Part shown: piece by piece, positions 8,574-16,886 of the stretch
Layout: every line of letters begins with the position of its first letter
Numbering within the stretch: the first letter of the stretch is position 1
Source: Magnetospira sp. QH-2
Lineage (GTDB): Bacteria > Pseudomonadota > Alphaproteobacteria > Rhodospirillales > Magnetospiraceae
DNA: 64,000 bases
Assembly: GCF_000968135.1 (NCBI RefSeq)
Contig: NZ_FO538765.1
Span: forward strand, 1,317,819 to 1,381,818
Direction of reading: 5' to 3'
The notes under the pieces: model-generated
Database searches by the model: none
Told to the model about the DNA's origin: nothing
What the model saw: the letters and a program-made list of their open reading frames with translations, nothing else
Translations under genes and position numbers: made by a program

Positions 8574-9458
8574 ATGGATCGTCTCCTCCAGATGCATCTT
8601 TTTGTCCGTCTGGTCGAGGCGCGGAGTTTTTCCGCCGTGGCCCAAGAACGGAACCTGTCCCAGTCGACGGTCTCCAAACAGATGGCGGCCCTGGAAGGCC
8701 ATCTGGGGGCCCGGTTGCTCAATCGTTCGACCCGCCGTATTTCGCTCACGGAAGAGGGCGCGAGCTACTACGAGAAATGCCGGACTATTCTGGAATCCGT
8801 AGCCGAAGCCGAAGCGGGGGTTTCCGGGGCAGCGGCCTCACCGACGGGGACTCTCCGCCTGGCCTGTCCCTTGTCCTTTGGGGCACGCCGGATTGCGCCG
8901 TTGCTGCCATCCATCCTCAAAGACAGCCCAGATTTTTCCATCGAACTGGTGATGAGCGATCGGTCCATTGATCTGGTCGAGGAAGGGGTCGATCTGGCGA
9001 TCCGCATCGGACCCCTGGCTGATAGCGCCCTGATGGTCCAGCGGATCGGTACAACCTGGCGCGAACTGGTGGCCAGTGCCGAGTACCTGCAACAGATGCG
9101 CGAGCCCAAGGATTTGAATGATCTCAGCGGCCATAACTGTCTGATCAACACCGGTTTTTCCAGTCCCGATCATTGGCATTTTATGGTGGGGGAAGATTTA
9201 CGCTCTGTCCCGGTGCAGGGGACCGTCCGGGCCAACAATTCCGGCGCCCTGCGAGAATGCGCGCTGGCCGGCGTGGGGATCGGTCTGATTCCCATCTGGC
9301 AGGTCGAGGAGGATCTCAGGTTGGGGCGCCTGCAAAGAGTGCTGCCGAGCCTGAGTCCGGCACCGCTCCCCATTCACGCTCTCTATCCCCGGGGTGGCTT
9401 TGTTCCGGCAAAGGTCCGGCTCACCCTGGACCGGCTGAAAAAGGCGTTTAGACGCTAA
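8574..9458 (+). CDS. LysR-family transcriptional regulator
   Basis: A 294-residue LysR-type regulator with an N-terminal winged helix (residues 1-60: FVRLVEARSFSAVAQERNLSQSTVSKQMAALE) and a substrate-binding effector domain of the CrgA/YafC subgroup (from about residue 90: GTLRLACPLSFGARRIAPLLPSIL). The ATG at 8574 begins MDRLLQMHLF, the standard start for this subgroup; an upstream in-frame start gives 44 residues with no family match. It probably controls the divergent EamA transporter gene. Its stop overlaps accC, which runs the other way, by four bases. Confidence 0.9.
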   Translation: MDRLLQMHLFVRLVEARSFSAVAQERNLSQSTVSKQMAALEGHLGARLLNRSTRRISLTEEGASYYEKCRTILESVAEAEAGVSGAAASPTGTLRLACPLSFGARRIAPLLPSILKDSPDFSIELVMSDRSIDLVEEGVDLAIRIGPLADSALMVQRIGTTWRELVASAEYLQQMREPKDLNDLSGHNCLINTGFSSPDHWHFMVGEDLRSVPVQGTVRANNSGALRECALAGVGIGLIPIWQVEEDLRLGRLQRVLPSLSPAPLPIHALYPRGGFVPAKVRLTLDRLKKAFRR

Positions 9459-10804
9459 AGGCTTTGATCCATCCCGACAAAATTTTCCAGCCAGTGGATA
9501 TCGTAATCGCCATTGATGAATTCGGGATTGTCGACCAGACGTTGATGCAGGGGGATGGTGGTGCGAATACCGTCGATGACATATTCACCCAGACAGCGAC
9601 GCAGACGCATCAGGCATTCATTGCGATTGGCGCCATGAACGATCAGCTTGCCGACCATGGAATCGTAATAGGGCGGAATGCGGTATCCGGAATAGATGGC
9701 TGAATCCACTCGAACGCCCAGGCCGCCCGGGGTGTGGTAGTCACCGACCACGCCCGGTGAGGGCAGAAAGGTTTCCGGGTCTTCCGCGTTGATCCGGCAT
9801 TCGATGGCATGGCCGGAAAAGCGCAGGGATTCCTGGGTGTAGCCCAACGGCGCGCCGGAGGAGACACGAATCATTTCGCGGACCAGATCCAGTCCACAGA
9901 TCATCTCCGTAACCGGGTGCTCCACCTGCAAACGGGTGTTCATTTCGATGAAAAAGAATTCGCCGTTTTCATACAGGAATTCGATGGTGCCAACGCTGCG
10001 ATAGCCCAGCTTGCGCATGGCGTTACAGGCGATCTCGCCAATTTCGTTGCGTTGGCTCCAGTTCAGGGCCGGAGAGGGGGCCTCTTCCAAAAGCTTCTGG
10101 TGGCGGCGTTGCAAGGAGCAATCGCGCTCGCCCAGATGCACCACATTGCCATGCAGATCGGCGAGAATCTGAATCTCGATATGGCGGGGCTTTTGGAGGT
10201 ACTTCTCCATATAGACTTCATCGTTGCCGAAGGCGGCCTTGGCCTCGGAGCGGGCAAACTGCCAGGCCTCCAAAAGTTCCTTCTCGTTCTGCGCCACTTT
10301 CATGCCGCGACCGCCGCCACCGGCAGACGCTTTGATCAGCACGGGATAGCCGATGTCTTTGGCGATTTTCAGGGCTTCATCATGGGAGACCACCGCGCCA
10401 TCGGAACCTGGTACCACCGGAATGCCGGTTTCCATCGCCGCGTTCTTGGCCGCGATCTTGTCGCCCATCATGGTGATATGGTCGGGCGACGGGCCAATGA
10501 AAGTGAAGCCATGTTCTTCGACCATGGAGGCAAAATCGGCGTTTTCCGACAGAAAGCCGTATCCCGGGTGGATGGCGTCGGCCCCGGTGATATCGGCGGC
10601 CGAGAGAATTGCCGCGACATTCAAATAGGAGTCCTTGGCCTGAGCCGGTCCGATGCAGACGGCCTCGTCGGCCAAACGCGCATGCATGGCGTCAGCGTCC
10701 GCGGTGGAATGCACCGCCACGGTCCGAATTCCCATTTCCTTGCACGCCCGGTGGATACGGAGCGCGATTTCGCCTCGGTTGGCGATCAGGACCTTCTCGA
10801 ACAT
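9455..10804 (-). CDS. accC: Acetyl-CoA carboxylase biotin carboxylase subunit
   Basis: 449 residues, the usual AccC length. It carries out the ATP-dependent carboxylation of biotin on AccB, the first half-reaction of malonyl-CoA synthesis. Domains are the biotin carboxylase N domain (EKVLIANRGEIALRIHRACKEMG), ATP-grasp (KASAGGGGRGMK; EMNTRLQVEHPVTE) and the C-terminal domain with RINAEDPETFLPSPG. It lies 18 bases after accB on the same strand, in the order aroQ-accB-accC common in proteobacteria. The carboxyltransferase genes accA and accD are not in the window. Confidence 0.97.
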   Translation of the reverse strand: MFEKVLIANRGEIALRIHRACKEMGIRTVAVHSTADADAMHARLADEAVCIGPAQAKDSYLNVAAILSAADITGADAIHPGYGFLSENADFASMVEEHGFTFIGPSPDHITMMGDKIAAKNAAMETGIPVVPGSDGAVVSHDEALKIAKDIGYPVLIKASAGGGGRGMKVAQNEKELLEAWQFARSEAKAAFGNDEVYMEKYLQKPRHIEIQILADLHGNVVHLGERDCSLQRRHQKLLEEAPSPALNWSQRNEIGEIACNAMRKLGYRSVGTIEFLYENGEFFFIEMNTRLQVEHPVTEMICGLDLVREMIRVSSGAPLGYTQESLRFSGHAIECRINAEDPETFLPSPGVVGDYHTPGGLGVRVDSAIYSGYRIPPYYDSMVGKLIVHGANRNECLMRLRRCLGEYVIDGIRTTIPLHQRLVDNPEFINGDYDIHWLENFVGMDQSL

Positions 10805-10822
10805 GTCCGCGTTCGCCTTTGG

Positions 10823-11281
10823 TTATTCGATGATGAGTAAGGGCTCGTTGAATTCCACCGGAGCGCCACTGCTGACCAGGATGCGGCTGATCTTGCCGCT
10901 CTTGGGTGCCGGGATGGGGTTGAATACCTTCATGGCCTCGATCAGCAAGATGGTTTGGCCCTCGGTGACCGTGTCGCCGACCCGGATAAAGGCCTCCGCG
11001 CCCGGTTCGGGGGCCGTATAGACCACACCCACCATAGGGGAGCGCAAAGCTCCCGGGTGATCACCAGGGTCGTCTGCCACGGCAGCAGGGGCGGCGCCGC
11101 TGGCCTGCGCGGCGGCAACGGGCGCGGCCACCGTGGCGGCGGCGGTCACCTGACGCGCCACGCGTACCTGAATACTCTCGGTGCCGTACTCGATTTCAGT
11201 CAGGCCCGTTTCATCGAGAAGTTCAGCCAGCGCGCGAATCATCTCGGCTTCGATGACGGGTTTTTGGGTCTTGGTGCTCAT
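10823..11281 (-). CDS. accB: Biotin carboxyl carrier protein of acetyl-CoA carboxylase
   Basis: 152 residues. An N-terminal helical segment (ALAELLDETGLTEIEYG) is followed by an Ala/Pro-rich linker (about residues 48-72) and a C-terminal biotinyl domain. The biotinylated Lys is in IEAMKVFNPIPAPKSG; the family's usual EAMKLMNEI is here EAMKVFNPI, a mild variation that keeps the Met-Lys core. It starts seven bases after aroQ and is followed by accC, so the three are probably one transcript. Confidence 0.96.
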   Translation of the reverse strand: MSTKTQKPVIEAEMIRALAELLDETGLTEIEYGTESIQVRVARQVTAAATVAAPVAAAQASGAAPAAVADDPGDHPGALRSPMVGVVYTAPEPGAEAFIRVGDTVTEGQTILLIEAMKVFNPIPAPKSGKISRILVSSGAPVEFNEPLLIIE

Positions 11282-11288
11282 CGGCTGT

Positions 11289-11741
11289 TTAGGCCTCCAT
11301 GGTCTCGGTAGGGGAGAAACGGCGGAACAAAGCGTCCAAAGCCATCAGGTAGCCTTGCGGGCCAAAGCCGCAGATCACCCCCCAGGCCGCCTTCGATACA
11401 TACGAATTGTGGCGAAAATCCTCTCGCCGGTGAATGTTGGACAAATGAACCTCGACGGTGGGCAGGTCCACCGATAACAGGGCGTCCAGAATGGCGATGG
11501 AAGTATGGGTATAGGCGCCGGGATTGATGATGATGGCGTTGTATTTGTCTCCGGCACCCTGAATCCACTCGACGAGCTTGCCTTCGTAATTGCTTTGGCG
11601 GCACAGGACGTCGAAGCCCAGTCCCTGTCCGTGCTCCACGCACAGTGATTCAAGTTCGGACAGGGTCTGGCGACCATAAATCTCCGGTTCTCGCCGTCCG
11701 AGCATGTTTAAATTGGGGCCGTTGAGCAATAAAACCCGCAT
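11289..11741 (-). CDS. aroQ: Type II 3-dehydroquinate dehydratase
   Basis: 150 residues, a standard type II dehydroquinase length. It converts 3-dehydroquinate to 3-dehydroshikimate in the shikimate pathway, in the cytoplasm as a dodecamer. Family motifs are LLNGPNLNMLGRREPEIYG with the catalytic Tyr of the flexible loop nearby, INPGAYTHTSIAILDAL with the conserved Asn, and VEVHLSNIHRREDFR with the catalytic His. It is the first gene of the aroQ-accB-accC unit and has a good promoter upstream at 11772-11799. Confidence 0.96.
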   Translation of the reverse strand: MRVLLLNGPNLNMLGRREPEIYGRQTLSELESLCVEHGQGLGFDVLCRQSNYEGKLVEWIQGAGDKYNAIIINPGAYTHTSIAILDALLSVDLPTVEVHLSNIHRREDFRHNSYVSKAAWGVICGFGPQGYLMALDALFRRFSPTETMEA

Positions 11742-11771
11742 GTCCGCTCCCGATTCACTCCACTTGAAACG

Positions 11772-11799
11772 GTTATACCATGGGCAGTCGCGGGTGCAA
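11772..11799 (-). promoter_or_regulatory. Sigma-70-type promoter of aroQ-accB-accC
   Basis: On the minus strand TTGCAC (11799-11794) and TATAAC (11777-11772) are separated by 16 bases. A transcript would start near 11765 and give a leader of about 25 bases before the aroQ ATG at 11741. Based on sequence match only. Confidence 0.55.
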
Positions 11800-11826
11800 C
11801 GCGCTTATGCGGCAAGGGTGATGGGC

Positions 11827-12366
11827 TTATAAGGATTCGAGGAAACCACGCAGCCATTGAGCCTGCTTATCATGCACTTCGATATCGTGATCGAGCCAGG
11901 CAATCAGGTATCCGCCATCTTCGGCATGATGGGCGCGAAGGTCTTCCAAGCGAACCATTTCCGTCTCGCAAAGGTCGATGAGCATTTCGGCTTGATTGCG
12001 GCGGTTCGGCACATCGAGCAAGTGCAAATAGCGGAACTTGAGCGCCGTGATCAGCTTGTTCAATTCGCTGGTGCCGGAGCGCAAGGGGGCGGTCAGCAGC
12101 GCCCGCAGTTCGGTATGGCCTTTTTCGGTGATGGAGAGAGTAGCGTTGTCTTCCAGTCCCGATCCATCCAGGGCCTCGATCAAGCCTTCGTACTTCAGGA
12201 GTTCGATGGACGATCCCATCAAATCCAGCGACGGGCCGGTGATGCGGCTGATGAAATGCCGAACGGAAGAGGCCAAGGCGGCGTAGCTCAGGTTCCCTTG
12301 GGCCAATGTCCCCAGCGCGCAAAGCCGGGTGGCTTCTTTCGGCGTGAGTGTCTGATCGGCATACAT
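11827..12366 (-). CDS. PadR-like helix-turn-helix regulator
   Basis: A 179-residue protein. Residues 8-90 look like a winged helix (LTPKEATRLCALGTLAQGNLSYAALASSVRHFI ... LLKYEGLIEAL ... LSITEKGHTELRALL), and the C-terminal half is helical with many charged residues, as in the PadR C-terminal dimerisation domain. The ATG at 12366 has GGGA about ten bases upstream; a TTG seven codons earlier is an alternative. It is divergent from the PAS-EAL gene. The target genes and any ligand are unknown; assignment to PadR rests on domain layout and is moderate. Confidence 0.65.
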   Translation of the reverse strand: MYADQTLTPKEATRLCALGTLAQGNLSYAALASSVRHFISRITGPSLDLMGSSIELLKYEGLIEALDGSGLEDNATLSITEKGHTELRALLTAPLRSGTSELNKLITALKFRYLHLLDVPNRRNQAEMLIDLCETEMVRLEDLRAHHAEDGGYLIAWLDHDIEVHDKQAQWLRGFLESL

Positions 12367-12387
12367 CTCGGGATATCCCTGTAACAA

Positions 12388-12565
12388 CGAATTGGAGTTA
12401 TTCTACACCGGATGACCTTGTCGGTCCAAATCATATTCCCTATCTCTGATGTAGGGTTTAAGACATTTCACGCAAGGGGCATTGCGGGAGGCTTGATTCC
12501 ACTTTGGGAATCCATGATCCTGATAAAGAACGGACCACCCGGTCCGTTCCATCCAAACGGAGTCG
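12388..12565. promoter_or_regulatory. Divergent PadR/EAL intergenic region with perfect dyad
   Basis: This 178-base region contains a perfect inverted repeat at 12529-12548: AACGGACC, loop ACCC, GGTCCGTT. It ends 17 bases before the EAL start codon, just upstream of the ribosome site GGAG at 12559-12562. There is no T-tract, so it reads better as an operator or leader hairpin than as a terminator. Confidence 0.5.
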
Positions 12566-14200
12566 ATGATGGGCCAGCCGGTCGCCGAAACGGACAGACT
12601 GCAAAGCGAACGGTTTTTGGCCTTTGCCTTTGCCGCCGGTGATCTGCTCATGGAGGTGGATGGCGAGGGAGTGATTCGCTTCTGCCGGGGAACATCGGAT
12701 CAGCTTTTAGGCTGCAAGCCCGCCCAACTGGAAGGACAACCGCTCGAAGATGCGGTTCCCGCCAATTACAAAGTCATTGCCCAAGAGATCCTGCGTCGCC
12801 TGAGGGAAACCGGGCGGGCCCGTCAGATTTCCATCGAAATCCAATGCGGCCACGGGGACTCTCGGCTGTTTTCGATATCGGGTATTTTGCTTCCTGATCG
12901 GGGAGGGACCTACAATCTCGTTTGTTCCCGCGAGCTGAAACCCAAAACCCCGCCCAAAGCGGAAATGGATACCGAGGAGTTCGGCGACGCGGTTCAGGAA
13001 AGTCTGAAAAAAGCCAAGGAACTTGGCCAGGACGTCAATCTCTCGCTATTGGATATTTCCCAAGCCACCCAGGCCGAGGGCATGGATCCGGAAAAGGCCA
13101 AGGAAGTGGAAGCCGCGGCGGTGGAAGCCTTGCGTGCCTGGGCGGTGCCCGATGGTCCGGTGGCCAAGCTGGAAGACGGCAAGATCGGTCTGGTCCATGA
13201 TGCGGAAATCGGCGAGGAGAATATCGGGAAGCGGGTCAATGACCTGTTGAAGAACCTCACCGGGCGCCAGGACTTGGAAGTCCAGACGGCGACCATTGAA
13301 GCCGCCGCCGAAGGTTTGAGCGAAGGCGATGTCTCCAAGGCGCTGGCCCATACCATCAAGAAGTTCGTCGACGAGGGCACCGAGAACCTCAGCGGCATGA
13401 ATCTGGCCGATGGGTACCAAAGCGCTGTGGCCGACAATCTGGCCCGGGTGCAGAATGTCCGGAGCATTATCGACAGCGCCGATTTCACTTTGCATTTCCA
13501 GCCCATCGTCGATCTGGAGAAATGGGGCGTGCACCATTTCGAAGCCTTGGCCCGCATTCGCGAAGGCAATGAGTTCGTCCCTCCAGGGCGCATTATCGCC
13601 TTTGCCGAGGAAGTGGGAATTATCACTGACTTCGATGAAAAGGTATGCCGCAAGGCCATCTCCATGGTCCGGGCAGGCAACAAGATCCCATCCGCGGCGC
13701 GCATTGCCATCAATCTGTCCGGTCGATCCGTGGCCAACATGGCGTTCATGGACGATTTGCTGGACCTGTTGAAAGCCAACTCGGATATCTGTAATCGGCT
13801 CATGGTCGAAGTGACGGAATATACCGAGATCAAGGACCTGGGGCTGGTCAACAACGTGCTCGACCAGCTGCGCAACATGAAGATTCAGGTCTGCATTGAT
13901 GATTTCGGCGCCGGGGCGGCAACCTTCCAGTATCTGGCCGGATTGCAGGTGGATTTTGTCAAGATCGACGGCCAGTACATTCGCGAGGCCTTCACCAAGA
14001 TCGAAGGTCGCCCGTTCTTGAAGGCCATCGCCGGGCTGTGCCGGGACCTGAAGATCCGCACCATTGGCGAAATGGTGGAAAATGAAAAGACCGTCTGGCT
14101 GTTGCACGATCTGGGAGTGAACTATGCCCAGGGACACTTCTTCGGGCGCGCCATGGCCAACGTCTCAAACTTTGATCTGGGTAAGACGCCGCGCAAATAG
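12566..14200 (+). CDS. PAS-EAL cyclic-di-GMP phosphodiesterase
   Basis: A 544-residue cytoplasmic protein with an N-terminal PAS-like domain (about 20-120: AGDLLMEVDGEGVIRFCRG), a helical linker (120-290) and a C-terminal EAL domain (about 300-540) that would hydrolyse c-di-GMP to pGpG. Metal and catalytic positions look intact: FEALAR (the EAL motif), INLSGRSV, EVTEYTEI, IDDFGAG, VKIDG and AQGHFFG. The usual AEGVE is GEMVE here, keeping the Glu. There is no GGDEF domain and no membrane span, so the signal is presumably cytosolic. ATG codons at 12566 and 12569 follow GGAG closely. Confidence 0.9.
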   Translation: MMGQPVAETDRLQSERFLAFAFAAGDLLMEVDGEGVIRFCRGTSDQLLGCKPAQLEGQPLEDAVPANYKVIAQEILRRLRETGRARQISIEIQCGHGDSRLFSISGILLPDRGGTYNLVCSRELKPKTPPKAEMDTEEFGDAVQESLKKAKELGQDVNLSLLDISQATQAEGMDPEKAKEVEAAAVEALRAWAVPDGPVAKLEDGKIGLVHDAEIGEENIGKRVNDLLKNLTGRQDLEVQTATIEAAAEGLSEGDVSKALAHTIKKFVDEGTENLSGMNLADGYQSAVADNLARVQNVRSIIDSADFTLHFQPIVDLEKWGVHHFEALARIREGNEFVPPGRIIAFAEEVGIITDFDEKVCRKAISMVRAGNKIPSAARIAINLSGRSVANMAFMDDLLDLLKANSDICNRLMVEVTEYTEIKDLGLVNNVLDQLRNMKIQVCIDDFGAGAATFQYLAGLQVDFVKIDGQYIREAFTKIEGRPFLKAIAGLCRDLKIRTIGEMVENEKTVWLLHDLGVNYAQGHFFGRAMANVSNFDLGKTPRK

Positions 14201-14216
14201 CTGAATCCAAACATGA

Positions 14217-14245
14217 AAAAGCCCCGGAACCGGTCCGGGGCTTTT
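14217..14245. terminator. Bidirectional Rho-independent terminator between EAL and hemA
   Basis: Stem GCCCCGGA (14221-14228), loop ACCGG, stem TCCGGGGC (14234-14241), flanked by AAAA on the left and TTTT on the right. It can therefore stop both the EAL transcript (plus strand) and the hemA transcript (minus strand), which converge here. Confidence 0.9.
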
Positions 14246-14267
14246 GTTTTCATTGCGTTGTTTTCGC

Positions 14268-15485
14268 TCAGGCAGCCTTTTGGAACTTCAAGCCCAGCCG
14301 GTCCCACACGGTTTTCAGCGAGTCCACCAGATGGTCCATCATCTCGTCGCTATGCAGCGGCGTGGGGGTGAACCGCAGGCGCTCGGTGCCACGCGGCACG
14401 GTGGGAAAGTTGATGGGCTGCACATAGATGCCGAACTCGTCCATCAGCATGTCGCTGGCTTGCTTGCAAAGCACCGCGTCGCCCACTTGCACCGGCACGA
14501 TATGGCTCGGATTGTCCATCACCGGCAATCCTTCGGCGATCAAGCGGGTCTTGAGGGTCTGGGAACGCTCTTGATGCCGTTCGCGGACCTCGTTGTGCTC
14601 CTTGAGGTAACGAATGGAAGCCAGGCAGCCGGCGGCGACGGTCGGCGGCATGGAGGTGGAGAAAATAAAGCCGGTGCCATAGGAGCGGACGAAATCACAC
14701 ATATCCTTGGATCCGGCAATATAGCCGCCAACCACGCCAAAGGCCTTGGCCATGGTGCCCTGAATGACGGTCAGGCGATCATTGAGGCCCTCGCGTTCAC
14801 AGACACCGCCGCCGCGTTGGCCATACATGCCCACCGCGTGCACTTCGTCGATGAAGGTCATGGCGCCGTAGTTGTCGGCCAGGTCGCAGATCTCCTTGAT
14901 CGGCGCAATATGGCCGTTCATGGAATAGACCGATTCAAACAACACCATTTTCGGCCGGGCCGGATCGACGCTTTTCAGCTTCTCTTCCAGGTCCTTCAGG
15001 TCGTTGTGGCGGAAGATCAGTTTCTGAGCGCGCGAATGGCGCATGCCCTCGATCATGGAATTGTGGTTCTTGGCGTCCGAGATCAGCACCATGTCCGGGA
15101 CCATGGCGGCAATTGTGCTGATGGTCGTCAGGTTGGCAACCCAGGCGGAGCCGAAGACCAACGCGGCCTCCTTGCCATGCAGGTCGGCCAATTCCTGTTC
15201 CAAAAGGACGTGATAATGATTGGTACCCGAAATGTTTCGGGTGCCGCCAGCGCCAGCACCGCTCTTGTCGAGTGCCTCATGCATGGCGTTCAGCACTTCC
15301 GGGTTCTGGCCCTGTCCAAGGTAATCGTTGGAGCACCAGACGGTGATTTCGCGCTCACCACCATGGTAGTGATTGATGGCTTTCGGGAACTCGCCCATTT
15401 TCCGTTCCAGATCGGCAAAGACCCGATAGCGGCCTTCTTCTTTCAGCGCCTTGATCTGGTCCGTGAAAAATTGTTCGTAGTTCAT
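14268..15485 (-). CDS. hemA: 5-aminolevulinate synthase
   Basis: 405 residues, typical for alphaproteobacterial ALAS. It condenses glycine and succinyl-CoA to 5-aminolevulinate with pyridoxal phosphate, the first step of tetrapyrrole synthesis by the C4 route. Visible motifs are [27 protein letters not shown] and [14 protein letters not shown] with the PLP Lys. I chose the ATG at 15485 ([23 protein letters not shown]) because AGGAGGGG lies five bases before it; an in-frame start 13 codons upstream has no such support. An FNR-type site lies 57 bases upstream. Confidence 0.97.
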   Translation of the reverse strand: MNYEQFFTDQIKALKEEGRYRVFADLERKMGEFPKAINHYHGGEREITVWCSNDYLGQGQNPEVLNAMHEALDKSGAGAGGTRNISGTNHYHVLLEQELADLHGKEAALVFGSAWVANLTTISTIAAMVPDMVLISDAKNHNSMIEGMRHSRAQKLIFRHNDLKDLEEKLKSVDPARPKMVLFESVYSMNGHIAPIKEICDLADNYGAMTFIDEVHAVGMYGQRGGGVCEREGLNDRLTVIQGTMAKAFGVVGGYIAGSKDMCDFVRSYGTGFIFSTSMPPTVAAGCLASIRYLKEHNEVRERHQERSQTLKTRLIAEGLPVMDNPSHIVPVQVGDAVLCKQASDMLMDEFGIYVQPINFPTVPRGTERLRFTPTPLHSDEMMDHLVDSLKTVWDRLGLKFQKAA

Positions 15486-15541
15486 TACCCCTCCTGTCTC
15501 GCGGTGGACCGGAACCTTACCCAACGGGGGTTCGGCCCATA

Positions 15542-15555
15542 TTGATTAAGGTCAA
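15542..15555 (-). promoter_or_regulatory. FNR/FixK-type operator upstream of hemA
   Basis: On the minus strand the site reads TTGAC-CTTA-ATCAA, matching the consensus TTGAT-N4-ATCAA at nine of ten positions. If it acts as a class II activator site centred at -41.5, the start would be near 15507, and a TAAGGT at 15519-15514 would sit in the -10 position. FNR control of hemA is known in Rhodobacter; use here is inferred. Confidence 0.55.
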
Positions 15556-15789
15556 ACTTAGAGCAGCCGGGGGTTTGCCGCAACAAATAAGCCGGTAAGT
15601 CGGCGTCAGGAGCCGACGGCGGGGCACCGGTTTACCTACCCCTGGGGGATTATCCAATTGTATTGCCCATATATTGTGGGGAATGGAAGTGGGGATCGAT
15701 CCCACCCCTTGGTCTGATCCAAAACGATCCAAAATTTTTCGTACTTTCGTACCGAATCGGCGGCGCCCTGAAGGTCGTTGAACAGCCTC

Positions 15790-15836
15790 TTGACAAAAAG
15801 TCAGTTGGCTGTCTAATATTGGACAACTGTCTGACT
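15790..15836 (+). promoter_or_regulatory. Strong promoter with overlapping operator dyad, dsrE-tusA unit
   Basis: TTGACA at 15790-15795 and TAATAT at 15814-15819, spacing 18, a near-consensus sigma-70 promoter. Nested inverted repeats overlap it: CAGTTG (15802-15807) with CAACTG (15824-15829), and AGTCAG (15799-15804) with CTGACT (15831-15836). They flank the -10 box, an arrangement expected of a repressor operator. The regulator is unknown. Confidence 0.65.
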
Positions 15837-15886
15837 ATGTGGCTGCGCGAGCCAGGCTCAGACCCCCCAAACGGAGGAGTGCCGTC

Positions 15887-16528
15887 ATGAATGCCATATC
15901 CAAAAAAGCCGTGCCGCAGGCGTTGCGCGATGCCCCCGCGCTTGACGCCAATCTGCAAGCTTTGATCGACCGACGCGTTGAAGAGAGATTTCAGGAACTG
16001 ATGCAACAGCGCGAGGCGGAACGGGTGCCGCGCCTGTCGATCATCGCCACCAAGGGGACGCTCGACATGGCTTATCCGCCATTCATCCTGGCCTCCACGG
16101 CGGCGGCCATTGGCTGGGACGTGTCGGTATTTTTCACCTTCTACGGACTGGAACTGCTGCGCAAGGACCTGGATTTACAAATCAGCCCGCTGGGCAATCC
16201 AGCCATGCCCATGAAGATGCCCATGGGCCCCGATTGGCTTCGCAAGATCGATATGAACATCCCCAATTCGGTCATGGCGGCGGTGCCAGGCTTTGATTCC
16301 ATGGCCACGGCGATGATGAAAAAGACCTTGGGCGACAAGGGGGTGGCATCCATCGCTGATCTGCGTGAGGCCAGTTTGGAGGGTGAGGTGAAGCTCTGGG
16401 CCTGCCAGATGACTGTCGATCTGTTTGGCTACGATCCCGATGTGTTCATCCCCGAAGTGGCGGGCTGGATTGGCGCCACGAGCTTCTTGGAAATGACCAA
16501 GGGTGCCGATGCCACCCTTTTTGTTTGA
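15887..16528 (+). CDS. DsrE/DsrF/DrsH-family sulfur-relay-like protein
   Basis: A 213-residue protein with a helical N terminus (about 1-45) and a DsrE-like alpha/beta domain from about residue 48 (RLSIIATKGTLDMAYPPFILASTAAAIGWDVSVFFTFYGL). Homologues are annotated DsrE/DsrF/DrsH-like and often sit beside rhodanese and TusA genes, where they are thought to move persulfide sulfur. A Cys lies in ACQMTVDLFGY. The ATG at 15887 has GGAGGAG eight bases upstream. It is followed at 23 bases by tusA, so both are probably one transcript behind the strong promoter at 15790. Confidence 0.82.
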   Translation: MNAISKKAVPQALRDAPALDANLQALIDRRVEERFQELMQQREAERVPRLSIIATKGTLDMAYPPFILASTAAAIGWDVSVFFTFYGLELLRKDLDLQISPLGNPAMPMKMPMGPDWLRKIDMNIPNSVMAAVPGFDSMATAMMKKTLGDKGVASIADLREASLEGEVKLWACQMTVDLFGYDPDVFIPEVAGWIGATSFLEMTKGADATLFV

Positions 16529-16551
16529 TCATCTGCGAAAGGATAGATCCC

Positions 16552-16785
16552 ATGACTGCCCATCCACAAATCGTTGATGCTACCGGCCTGAACTGTCCGC
16601 TGCCCATTCTGCGACTGAAAAAGGCCTCCAAGGACCTAGCCCCAGGGGGCACTTTGCGGCTGCTTTCCACCGATACCGGCTCGGTCAAGGATGTGGAGGC
16701 TTTTTGCCGCCAGACAGGTTGTGAATTGCTGTCGGCGGAGAATGACAACGGCATCCATGCCTTTACCATACGAAAGGGCGCCTAG
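16552..16785 (+). CDS. tusA: TusA-family sulfurtransferase
   Basis: A 77-residue TusA/SirA-like protein with the signature GLNCPLPILRLKKA, whose Cys carries the persulfide. TusA relays sulfur for tRNA thiolation and, in sulfur oxidisers, for dissimilatory sulfur metabolism. The ATG at 16552 follows AAAGGAT at 16538-16544. Pairing with the DsrE-like gene suggests a general sulfur-transfer pair rather than a tRNA-specific role; no tusBCD or rhodanese gene is nearby. Confidence 0.92.
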   Translation: MTAHPQIVDATGLNCPLPILRLKKASKDLAPGGTLRLLSTDTGSVKDVEAFCRQTGCELLSAENDNGIHAFTIRKGA

Positions 16786-16793
16786 CCCAAGGA

Positions 16794-16816
16794 CGGCGGG
16801 GGTGTCTCCCCCGCCG
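16794..16816 (+). terminator. GC-rich hairpin after tusA, probable terminator
   Basis: Nine-bp stem CGGCGGGGG (16794-16802), loop TGTCT, CCCCCGCCG (16808-16816), starting nine bases after the tusA stop. No T-tract follows, so it may be a weak intrinsic or Rho-assisted terminator. Confidence 0.55.
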
Positions 16817-16886
16817 GTCCCAACGTTGAAGGGGTGTCACAAAACCGCGAAATGGTTATATTAGAGGGACCGAGGACCGAAACAGA

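Larger units (their letters stand above)
15486..15886. promoter_or_regulatory. 401-bp divergent region between hemA and the dsrE-like gene
   Basis: No gene was seen. It holds the FNR-type site (15542-15555) on the hemA side, a 12-bp palindrome GGGATCGATCCC at 15692-15703 of unknown role, and a strong promoter with an overlapping dyad (15790-15836) on the dsrE side. Confidence 0.6.

Noticed and set aside
15692-15703. GGGATCGATCCC palindrome as a specific operator
   Set aside because: It is isolated in the middle of the hemA-dsrE gap, far from both promoters, and could be chance in a GATC-containing G+C-rich sequence.
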